Of a DNA stretch of 64,000 nucleotides, positions 54,550 through 64,000 are shown one piece after another. The DNA is from Tricholoma matsutake. Taxonomy: Eukaryota; Basidiomycota; Agaricomycetes; Agaricales; Tricholomataceae. The DNA is taken from positions 3,286,001 to 3,350,000 of the forward strand of contig AP026538.1 of assembly GCA_026075535.2 (NCBI GenBank), read 5' to 3'. Below the pieces are notes generated by a model, which was given only the letters and a program-made list of their open reading frames with translations, was not told where the DNA came from and searched no databases. The translations under genes and the position numbers were made by a program. Every line of letters starts with the position of its first letter. The first letter of the stretch is position 1.

Positions 54550-56618
54550 ATGATTGTAGTAGTTCAAAGACATGTTCTTTGTAACTTTGAGATATCTCTG
54601 ATAAACCAAAGGTTGTGACTGGTGCATCTCGGCAGCTGGGTAGCAGTTTTACTATTTAGACTTGACAACTTGTACTAACTGTCTGAATGTGTATAGGAAA
54701 AATCTAAAAATGATTATTTGTCATTATGGTAACCTTCTCAGGAAAGTGTTGCGGGCTTACAGTCACAGACAACTAAAGTCCACATTTTTTACTGCACCTG
54801 AACAGAAGAAATTTGATTCAAACTGACCTCAGATTCAGACTTGGAGGGGTTGGTAATGTCAGAAGATGATTTTTTCATATTTTTCCCATGCATTTTTGGG
54901 GACTGCCAACATTTGGGCAGTTGTAAACGTCCACTTTAGGTATGCTAAGTATGTGTATTTACATTCTCCATCACAACCATAGCCCTCTCTGACACTGCAC
55001 AGTGTTGTTTTTGTGTTTTTACAGCCCAAGCAGCTGCTTTACCTAGACTGGATCGATAAGCTTTCACAAACCACTGTGTGACCTCAACTGGGCATGTATC
55101 AAGCACCTGAAGAGCCTGCTCCTTGGCTGCTGCAAAATTTGCCTTTGGATGTTCTCTATAAATTTGTCAAACTTAATAGATGATTGCTTACCATTTCAAT
55201 TGGGTTCAACTCACAATGAAACTTCAGTAAAAATATGCACTCATGACCAGCACCCTTGATGAGTGTCTGAAGCATTGATGGCTGATTAGTAAAGTCTTCC
55301 TGCTGAGAAAGAAGCCAAGCAATTCAAAAAGACAAACAGGCAAACATTTAGCTTTTAATTTTGAGACATTGAATCCTTGCTCCTCAAGGACTTGTTTCAG
55401 TCTTTTGCTTCACCAGATGGTGTTGTCATGCTGTGTGGCTGTCTGCAATAATGGGGATCTGGATTTGATTGTGGGGTGATTGTGTCTCACTGCTTGCGCT
55501 GCTTCCCACCATTGGATTTATTCATGTCAAATGCAGTCCTAGTTCCAATCAGTCATACCTTGTACTGCTGTAATTGTAAACCTGGGCACTACAGCAGGAA
55601 CACAATCAGCGATGTTTGTATAGGTTAACATACTTCTGCCTTGATGTTTGGTAGTTTGTGCTCCTGATAAGCTTCAAATACAGCCTATGAAAGGACTGAT
55701 GTGATCATACTCTTAACATGTCCTGAAGAGCATCCAGAGGAAGTGATGTGTGAGCCGAGGACTGATCAAAAATGAAAAGAGCTTGAAAATCTGGGTGAGC
55801 CTCTTTGAAGATCTTGATTGCAGATTTGATCTGTACAATTAATTGCTCAGTGTCCCACCATGCATCTCTGTTTGTGCCAGAAAAGATTATCTTTCTCGCA
55901 TCCTGAATGATCTTCCCATATTGATCATGCAGAATGAGTCAGCTAGTTTTGCTGCAAATAAAGTTGGAAACATGGATCAATCTTCCTTGGCCTTTCTTTT
56001 GAGGTGGCTGTTCCCCTTCATGCAGCCTAAGAATTTATAATTGAATGAGAAACATTGGATGAGGTGTGTCAAATTGAAATTGCACTTGCCAAAGACTCCA
56101 AGCCTCATCATTTGCATGAAAACAGCATTTATCATGAAATAAAGCAATAATCTGTTTCCCCTCATCATCGAGAACAGGATCAACCTGCTTCAGGTCTGAA
56201 CCCTCAAATTGTGCCATTCAAGCTTCAAATTTTGCCATTGCGGAAAGAAAGACTTCATTTTGATATTTCACAATGTCTTCTTGCTCATACCCATCCATAT
56301 AAACTCCTTTTCAGACAACCTTCCAGTGCCAACCAAGCTTGATCAGCCACCATCTTGCTGTTTGCTTGCTTGATGGAGATTTTAGAATAATATTGAGGTC
56401 AGGGAAAATAACTTCACTAAGTGCTTGCTGTAAATGGTGCAAAGTAACCTTGCCAGTCTCCTGTGGTGTGAGCCAATCATGGGTTTGGCTTTGAACTGCT
56501 TCATCATGAAGCCATGAACATGCATTCTACTTCTCTACTGGCAGTTCCTCAAATGCCTGATAATGCCATGCAAGTGCATGAACTCAATGTGCAAACCAAT
56601 TCCCAGGGCCTTCATGCC

Positions 56619-56999
56619 TGTTAGGAAACAGCCCCATTACTTAATAAAATTTCATTTCATTTTATTACGCCGAATTATGCTACACTTTGATAGTGTGAGA
56701 ATTTTATTTTGCATGCATCAATATGTATGCACATGTACAAGCACATCAGTAACAACAATGTACAATATATGTAACATAGTATATAAACCTTAAATATACA
56801 CCTAGGAGACCCCAGTTGTGTTCTCTTAGGTATTCCACCTACACTTGTGGTGTGAAATGCCTTTCTCAACCAACTTATCTATTAATAACCCCTCGCATCA
56901 AAACCATCAATTCCCACATCATGCACGCACATCCCGCTCCCTTCTTGTAGAGAGAACCTGCATGGTCTTAGCTAGCAGATAGTGGGTGTCACCCTAACA
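56619..56999 (+). repeat. Solo LTR of Gy1, opposite orientation (TSD ATGCC)
   Basis: 381 bp, TGTTAGGAAACAGCC...CACCCTAACA, flanked by ATGCC (56614-56618, 57000-57004). TATA box and AGTTGTGTTCT start are conserved on the plus strand (near 56783-56823). It interrupts the transposase pseudogene. Confidence 0.95.
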
Positions 57000-57010
57000 A
57001 TGCCACTGGT

Positions 57011-59672
57011 TGGAAGGAAGCCGGAGCTTCCAACACTCGAGACTCATGGGCACAGAAACATGTAAGGAACTTAGTATATTTCAAGGGGGGAAACTAAGAT
57101 ACAGTACACAAGTATTCAAATATAGACTATATACTAATGGAATAACATGTGATAACCGAGTTGCATGTGATAAGTTGTGATGATGTAAGAGGCACTCTTA
57201 CACTCTCTCATACTCCAAAAAAATGACCAGGGGGCTTGAATCAGCAAGCATCAACAAGTCATAGGCACACTTTACACATCGGTGAAAACATTGAGCTGCC
57301 TGGTAGTGGACTGATGATGAAAGTGGGCATTGAACATGGCAGGACTGGTGTTGATGAGGGTGGGGACATTGACAAGGACATTGACGAGGATGTTGACGAG
57401 GACAGGGCCAGGTGTTGATGAGGATGGGGACAAGGACAGGGACAGGTGTTGATGAGGATGGGGACGAGGACAGGGACAGGTGTTGATGAGGACATTAACA
57501 AGGATGGGGACAGGTGTCAATGGTGAAAAATGGGGGTTGGGGGTGTGTAGCAAGGGCTGCAATGGCGAAAAAATGGGTGCTGGGTGTGAGGGGCAGGTGC
57601 CAACAGCAAAAAACAGAGGTTGGAGTGCATGGTAAGGCTCCTTGGTGACAGAATGGCCGGGGCAGGAGATGAGGAGGTGAACAGGGAGTGAGGGGGGTAG
57701 ATGATGCCATTGGTAATGCAGGATGGTGGGGGGGGGGGGGGGGGGTCTGAGCTGAGCTGGGGTGCATAGACAGCAAACGAGGCACAGGCAATGAACAGGG
57801 CATGTTGACAGTTGTTGACGGCATCGTCAGTGACTTGGCAGGGGTGTACCACACAGATGACACCCAAATGGGTGTTTACGGGGGTCTGGGGTGAGCTGGG
57901 TGGCTGGGACAGGGTTGGCAGTGCAGGGGGGGTGTCCCCAATGGCTTTGGTAGTGTATTCCATCGTTTCTGAGCTGTGGCCTGTGGTCCAAAGTGGGACA
58001 GTGCAGTAGTTTTGGGAGTCGTCAACAGGAGTGCCGACGATGACATGGCAGTGAAACAGTGAGCACAGGGGAGGGCTGGGGGCAACAGGGTGGAAATGGG
58101 GGCATAGGCAGTGAACCGGGGTTTTGAAAGGTGTCGATGGCATCATTAATGATGTGGCGGCATTGTCAGATGTGGGCGGTGTCAAAATGGCACTTATCTG
58201 GGATCTCTGGGGCAAGCTGGGGGTTTGGGATGCATTGCAGGGGTGCTCAGGTGGGTCTAGGTGCATGTCCCATTGCTCTAGAGGTGCGGTCTGTGGTTTT
58301 GAGTGGAGCAGAGCTGGGGGTTGAATCATTGTCAACAAACGCACATGGTGGGCTCGTGGTGGATAATGGGGGCAAGCTGGGGGGGGGCAGGGTGGTGTGG
58401 GAGGCTGGATGGGTCATCTTTGAGGACCATGGGGGCTGTAGGGTTCATCCATAGAACAAATGACATGTTCTGATAAACACGTCTCCTCGTAGTCCCATAA
58501 CTCCATTTGCTGGGCTGTGGACAGTTGTTGTGGACTGTCAAGGGCATGGGTAGCCATCTGGGTGCCAGCAGTGTCTCTAGTGGTCATTCCAGAGGTGGTA
58601 GCAGGGGTTGCCATCATTGTTGACCGTGATGTGGCAGTTGTGAGGGGTCATTCGAGGTGTAGGACAGGGAGCAGGGGCACAGGCTGGGGGGAGCAGAGGG
58701 TCTGGGGTGGTGGTACAGGTTGTCATTGGGGCTTGTCAGTCTGACAGTGTCATTCCAGGGGCCTGTGACATGGTGGGTGTGTGAAACATCGTGTATGACA
58801 TAACATACAGGTGATGGAGAAGCAACTCATTTCTGGGGTGAGCTGGATGGTTGGGATAGGTCTGGGGGTGGTCTGGGGGTTCAGGTAGGGCATCCCATCA
58901 TTTCAATGCTGTGGGCAGTGGTCTTGGATGGGGCAGAGTAAGCTGTCATTGATGAATGCATCGACAGTGATGTGGCATGTCTGGTGGACCTGTGGGGCAT
59001 TGTGGTGGGCTTGTGGTGCATAACAGGGGTCAAGCAGGGGGTGAAACAGGGGGAACCAGCTTGCTGTGGGATGTAGACAGCATCTTAGTGTCACACAGGC
59101 AGTGTAAAATGCATGGGGTGGTGAATTGGGGTGTTTCTGGGGTGCATGGGGTCAGCTGTGGGTTTTGGACCTGTTCTGGTGGCTCTAACTGCATTTTTTG
59201 TGGCTCTGGAGCTCCCGTCTGTGGTCTAGAGTGGTCCAGAACAGGGATTATGGTCATCGATGACAAATGTGTTGACACAGATGTGGCGGAACACATAGGC
59301 TTGGGGTAGACAGCAGGGGCCAGGGAACAAGCTGGGGGGTAAGTGGGGGCAAGCAGGAGGTGGGGGATGGTATAGTTTGTTGTTGTAGGTGGTGGGGCTG
59401 CCTGAGTGGTTTTGTCAAGCATACAACACATTCAGAGGAACATGTCTATACAGCCTCGCATAATGGCGTGGGCTCAAGAGAGGGGCTGTTGAGGCTGTAG
59501 GAGTGGGCTGGGTTGACCCAGCAGCATATGTCGTCATTGCTGAGCAGCTGGTGGAAGGGGGCTCACACTTACAGTACACAAGTATTCAAGTATAGACTAT
59601 ATACTAATGGAATAACATGTGATAACTGAGTTGCATGTGATAAGTTGTGATGATGTAAGAGGCACTCTTACA
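57011..59672 (-). mobile_element. Non-autonomous LTR element H (TSD CTGGT)
   Basis: LTR 57011-57202 (TGGAAGGAAG...CTCTTACA) and a truncated copy at about 59570-59672 bound 2.66 kb; CTGGT flanks both sides (57006-57010, 59673-59677). The minus strand encodes the same Thr/Pro/Gln-rich protein type as element G (frames 58344-57517, 58617-58414, 59431-59030), heavily broken. Around 57350-57510 a GATGGGGACRAGGACAGG-type minisatellite lies inside, and a G18 run at 57729-57746. No pol. Confidence 0.8.
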
Positions 59673-60699
59673 CTGGTGTGCAATCTCAACACTGGCTTGG
59701 GTTTGAGACAACTCTTTCAATTGGAGAGTAGTGAAATTGGATATGATAAGGTATTGGTTCAGCTTTGGTAACAGCAAACTCTTGCTGTGCTTTCCCAGGT
59801 AAGTCTTGATTTGCTTTCGAAGTGCTGACCAACCCTTAACCATGTGTTTTGGCCCTTGAATGGCTTCCTCAAGATTGGACTCATAATCTTCCTGCTCATC
59901 AAGTCCCTCCTCTTAAATTTCTTCTCCAACACCCTCTTGTACATCAGCCAGACCTGATGGATCTTCCTGATCCTCCTATTGATCACCTGCATCTGTAGAT
60001 GTATCCAACAGAACAGAAGTTGATCATGCATGAGATCCACTTGGTGGCAGGACATCAGGTGGTGTGTGTGTAGACTGTGTGGCAGAGAGGTTATCTGAGT
60101 CAGTTCCCAGTGTCTGTGAGATTGAATCCTTGGCTGTGGCAGCAGACTTTGTGATCCTTATTTTGTTTTGATAAAGCTCCTGAGTTCTTTTAGACTTGCT
60201 CATTACATCAGGGCCTTTTGCATATTCCTTGGGCTGCTCTCCTGCATAAATCTCATGTGTTGTTCAACTCAAGCTCACAGACACTCACCTTTGGCCTTCT
60301 CCTTTCGTTTTGCACCTTTATTTTTTAAGTTTCTCCAGCATCCAATCAAGATTTTTCAGATCATCTTCCAGCATCATATTCACCATGGTTTCCGTCAAAT
60401 CCTCCTTGCACAACTCAATCAGCTCATCCATGTCTCCAACATCTTCACTTTCTTCATCTGACCAGTCTTCCACATTCTCCTGCTGAAAATCTGCTTTTAG
60501 ACTATCAAAATGGTTTGAAAGTTCAGAATCATTCTAGGCCTCCAAGTCATCCTTGACCTCACTCAACTCTGGGCTAGGAGCTTCTGATCGAGGTGGAGTG
60601 GGGTAAGGCATGGAGTCAGAGTGTGAAGGTAAGTTTCTAGACTGATTTTTAAGTCTGGATATATTGTGATTATGCTTCACTTTCTTTGCTTTTTATCCT

Positions 60700-61049
60700 C
60701 CAGGCATGTTAGTGACTGAGATATGTATTCCTTTTCTGGTGGTCACCCTGTAGTAGATGCCTCAATTTTATCAGATGATTATCAACAACATATAGCAAGG
60801 AGTCAATTGGCAATTTTTCCAGATTTTTCCAGATTTTTTCAGGGGTACCGCCAAATTTTAGAGGGTCATAGAATCAAAACATCAGTTATTGAGAATTAAC
60901 TCATGTAGATTATTTATAAATAATCTAATACATGATATTTTTGCACTTGGAGGCTATCAAACTTCTTTAGGAAGTTGTATTAATTGATTCAAAAAATATG
61001 TGGGCTTTAGCTGTCCACAACTGTATAAGTGCTTAAAATTGTCCTAACA
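60700..61049. other. Unassigned AT-rich stretch
   Basis: No ORF, repeat or RNA gene recognised. A short TTTTTCCAGATTTTTCCAG duplication lies at about 60815. Confidence 0.4.
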
Positions 61050-61344
61050 TAGTCTTGACTGACTTGGGGCATTTTTGTATTTTTAAAATAATTTGACACA
61101 ATGCACTCAGCCTGCTTAGTGTTGAGAGGGGACCGATTGACTTTTGGGCAAGTCAACTTAGTCAAGTTGCAAAAATGAGTCAAAGGCAATATCAATTCCA
61201 ATAAATTGTATAGAATTCTGAAAATATTTAGATAGGGAGCCCCAAAAGTCAGTGGGTCCTCTCTCAACACTAAGCAGGCCAAGTGCATTGTATCAAGTTA
61301 TTTTAGAAATACAAAAATGCCCCAAGTCAGTCAAGGCAACACTA
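61050..61344. mobile_element. hAT-type foldback MITE (8-bp TSD with one mismatch)
   Basis: 295 bp with inverted arms of about 100 bp; the right end read inward is TAGTGTTGCCTTGACTGAC, the left end lacks five of those bases. Flanks TCCTAACA (61042-61049) and TTCTAACA (61345-61352) differ by one C/T. The TAGTGTT start resembles elements A and C. Confidence 0.8.
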
Positions 61345-61379
61345 TTCTAACACCCATCAAAACTTTGTTGGATGGTGTG

Positions 61380-61634
61380 TTTTTTTTTTTTTTTTGGTAA
61401 CCGGTTTGAGCCCAAAGCCCATGGTCAACTCTGACTATGCATAAGATGTGCATCTAGGAGGACACCAGCCAAAGAGAATGCTTTTACACACACTATTAAT
61501 GGTAGTGTGGGACTCCACTGTCTTTCAGCAATACCCACTAAACTCTTTGGAGGGATCAGGGTTTGAACCAAGAGTGCAAGGGTATGTCCCCCTGAAATGA
61601 GATGATGGAGTTAACCATTGAGCCATCTCACCCC
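61380..61634 (-). mobile_element. Complete tRNA-derived SINE (15-bp TSD)
   Basis: 255 bp on the minus strand. Head at 61634: A box TGGCTCAATGG, B box GGTTCAAACCC about 50 nt further; A tail seen as a T run at 61380-61396. Perfect target duplication TTGTTGGATGGTGTG at 61365-61379 and 61635-61649. Needs LINE machinery in trans. Confidence 0.9.
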
Positions 61635-61830
61635 TTGTTGGATGGTGTGTTGATTGTTGTGTCCACACATCAAGTCACATGACATGTCTAGCTTGGGTTG
61701 TTTCCTCTTTTCATGAACTGGCCTCCTCTCAGTGGGCTATAACTATGAAGAATGCACCCCCTCTACCCATCCCTACTTTTCATTTGACACCAGCTACTAT
61801 GCTTGATACTCCAGTCCTGAGCCAGGACAC

Positions 61831-64000
61831 TGGCTTAATTGTCTTATTGAAGGTGAGTCTATTGTATTTTTAGTTACTGTATGGTACAACTGTGTGGTTA
61901 GCAACTTGAAGAAAAAGATAAAAAGGGAGCAAGAACTGGGCATTCTAAAGGATATTGATCCTCACACAGTGGAACTGTGGAAGGTAAGCAGCATTGATGA
62001 GTCACAATGTGAAGTGACATGGCTTACTCCCACTCCCTAACAGGTTAGCATTGATCTCAAAACTCATGATAAGCATTCTCTTAGCCACCTCAAAGTTGAG
62101 AATCTTGAAGGTGTCAAAGAGTTTACACCATGGAGGTTGATCAGGGAATATTGGTTGGATCAACCTGTCACCATGCACCTCCACATAATTGTAAAGATCC
62201 TGGCTACCAGGGAGTGAGAGCGCATCTCCATGGCTAAGTGGTGTTGATAAGATTTGCCATGGTTTCTTGATCCTCACTGAGTTTGATCCTGTCTTTTTTA
62301 TTCTTTTGAGTGCCAGTTGTCCTTATGCACCACTATCCTCCCAATCTGCCCATGTTTTGTTGTCCCCTAGCCATGTATTGTGCATTCCCCTTGCTATGGT
62401 CCCTTCCTTGTACAAAAGGCCAACCAACTGTTGGCTTGTTCAAGTTTGCCTGATCCTCCACATTAAACATCTTTTTCATCAGGTTTGTGGGACACCCAGT
62501 AGTGGCAAAATGATGCTCATGGAACTGTTCCATGCCCACATTCTCTCACAAGAGCCTGGAGCTATCATAGAGGTCATCAAGGGGTGGTTTAAAGAACCCA
62601 GAAACAAAATTGAGGACTGAATATATGAGAGAACCAAAATGTACCCCCCCTCACTGGCCCTCACAACCATTATCTCTTATTCAATAATGCTCAGGATACC
62701 TATTGGGATGGATTTCTCTGGGAGAATTTCTTTAAGGACACCATCCAACATGGCAGTGGAACATGTGCTATTTTATTTTGCAGCTATGGAAGCCCCCAAG
62801 TGCCTGGCCAGTGGAACATGACAATAGGGCTCTGCTTGTCCTTCACAACAGTGCATGTATATCCCTTACTCCTAATCATATTGATACTAGTGGTTTGGAG
62901 TTTCTGCTGATCAGTCTATTGTTCTCTTGAGAAGAATTCAAAAAGGCTGTGGATCATTTTAATGGTCCTGATCATAGTTGCATTCACATGGATCAAGAAC
63001 TTTCACAGAAGCTATGTGAAGGGATGATGGGACATGTGAGTGCTGTTGGGGATTTGTTGTATAAGTTATCTCATGTGGTAAGCCCCACCCATAGTTATAA
63101 TGATTAAGTTCCTCCCAAGCTTTCAAATGTTAGGATTGCAAAATATTACAAGAGGGAGGAACACTTGTCATTGATGACTTACTCAACATTCATCAGGCTG
63201 GGAAGCTGCTTCCTGACCTTTCTAACTTCTCATGAGGGTTGCCTGGTGTCAATGACTTGCAGAAGGCTGCTGTTGCAACTGTGTTCCAAAAGCTGCTCAC
63301 ACATGACAGTATCATAGCAAGTGGGAATCATGATGAGGATTTCTGCCATCACCATGGCTGGATGCACTCCGAATAGCTTTCAGGCAGGACCTGCTACATG
63401 TTCCCTTTGCTGCTTCACACAATGTATGTTTCATGGAGATTGATCCCCACTATCATACAATATGCATTTGCAAACATATAGGACATGACTTTTTTTGATC
63501 CTTAAGAATTCAACCCTTCTCAGTTGTCTCCTCCATCTTGTATCAGAGTAGCCTTTTCAGATAAGCTTGTTATCAATTTGAATTCTATCATGGACTTTTT
63601 GCTGCCACTGTCCACATGTGCCCTGAGCTTTTTACTGCACCAGGAGCCTGCAAAGGCCACATGAATTCTTTATTCCTGAGAAGAAATGGGGGATAGAACT
63701 CATATAAGAAGGAACTCAGAGTAGCTTGTCTGAACATAGCTCTTGTTTTGGCCTTGGGAGTAAGTATGGAGTTTGGTTGGCCTCAAATGATATGGTAGAC
63801 TACATTATCCTTGACTGTCAAACAGATGTATCCCACTGTCACCCAACCCACATAACTGTCTTGTCTTTCAAATCATCAAAGTATGACTGAAGCATCATTT
63901 CAGATATACAAAACCTTTTCTATGCTGTGTTTGGAGATAACTTCTACTGCCCCACTATCCTCAACAACATGCCTCAGAAGGTTGTGGAGCCATTTGCATT
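61831..64000 (+). pseudogene. Crinkler-like (CRN) NTPase-nuclease gene, degraded, runs off window
   Basis: The N-terminal header reads LNCLIEGESIVFLVTV, SNLKKKIKREQELG and VELWK, the ubiquitin-like header of Crinkler-type proteins. A canonical intron (61984-62043) follows. The P-loop region reads GTPSSGKM (near 62495; Thr to Met), then LLFNNAQDTYWD where the Walker B Asp is Asn, and ILFCSYGSP. Later come HHHGWMHSE (near 63350) and, near 63670-63810, KKWGIELI and DYIILD, the end of a PD-(D/E)XK-like nuclease domain. At least four stops and several shifts. Known members are NTPase-nuclease effector or conflict proteins widespread in fungi and oomycetes. This copy cannot make a full protein. Confidence 0.65.

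Larger units (their letters stand above)
54900..60700 (-). pseudogene. DDE-superfamily transposase gene (basidiomycete type), interrupted
   Basis: Minus strand. N-terminal part (60700-59678): PYPTPPRSEAPSPELSE, ENMVNM-type helix MVNMMLEDDLKNLDWM, KEYAKGPDVMSKSKRTQ, then GWSALRKQIKTYLGKH and QASVEIAHQ. Element H and a solo LTR interrupt. It resumes at about 56613 with EFMHLHGIIRHL, FIWMGM, then ALFHDKCCFHANDEA (first Asp; near 56150), RLIHVSNFI, FIFDQSSAHT (second Asp; near 55470) and KFHCELNPIEM (Glu; near 55220). The order matches the large DDE superfamily endonuclease proteins common in Agaricomycetes. Intron-like breaks occur near 60290 and 56040. Many stops. Confidence 0.75.

Noticed and set aside
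57236..57863. ORFs over the GATGGGGACRAGGACAGG repeats
   Set aside because: Low-complexity minisatellite of element H read in several frames; not a gene.

Overview
The window looks like a transposon-dense stretch of a basidiomycete (probably Agaricomycete) nuclear genome. The evidence is spliceosomal introns of 60-130 nt with GT..AG ends and CTAAC-like branch points, chromodomain Ty3/gypsy elements, Helitrons with HUH/two-Tyr Rep and Pif1 helicase, a degraded DDE transposase of a type known from basidiomycetes, and a Crinkler-like NTPase-nuclease pseudogene. No rRNA or functional tRNA gene was found. Species cannot be told from the sequence. Only two ordinary host genes look intact: an FHA-RING ubiquitin ligase of the Dma1/CHFR type (48600-50492, +) and an Old Yellow Enzyme-type flavin oxidoreductase (50965-52345, -). 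They are convergent and form a 4-kb island between transposon blocks.

Layout. 1-2990: 5' part of a minus-strand chromovirus (called Gy1, copy 1), cut by the window edge. 2991-11765: Helitron 1 (+), broken by a 272-bp perfect foldback MITE (3267-3538) and by a composite repeat insertion (about 4470-6850) that holds a 21-bp satellite, tRNA-like SINE parts, a run of five GC-rich hairpins and a hAT-related segment. 11766-14620: minus-strand coiled-coil ORF plus AP-endonuclease ORF. 14621-37019: Gy1 copy 3, which can be read as a Russian-doll nest. It holds a second gypsy family (Gy2, 15336-24870, TSD ATATG), which in turn carries a hAT-like element (C) and a small MITE; two hAT-like elements (A, B) inserted 4 bp apart; and Gy1 copy 2 (28621-32935, TSD GTAGC) inside B. 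Its gag carries a fragment of a host FMN-binding (pyridoxamine-phosphate-oxidase-like) gene. 37020-46569: Helitron 2 remnant, broken by a small non-autonomous LTR element (G), a solo LTR, a duplicated segment and a 5'-truncated LINE ending in a poly-A run. 46570-48240: Helitron 3 scraps, partly inverted. 53496-60700: MITE, degraded DDE transposase (-), solo Gy1 LTR and LTR element H. 61050-64000: hAT MITE, a complete SINE with 15-bp target duplication, and a Crinkler-like pseudogene (+) running off the window.

Three themes connect the parts. First, both gypsy families carry a primer-binding site 2 nt inside the 5' LTR that is exactly complementary to the predicted 5' end of their own RNA, as in Tf1/sushi self-priming elements. 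Second, TIR starting TAGTG with 8-bp target duplications recurs, and those elements share a small internal segment that looks like a spliceosomal intron. Third, nearly all coding damage is C-to-T or G-to-A at CpG (CGA to TGA stops; catalytic Asp to Asn), pointing to methylation-driven decay rather than random mutation.

Coordinates of intact host genes, LTRs and target duplications were read base by base. Ends of degraded elements marked 'about' are approximate.
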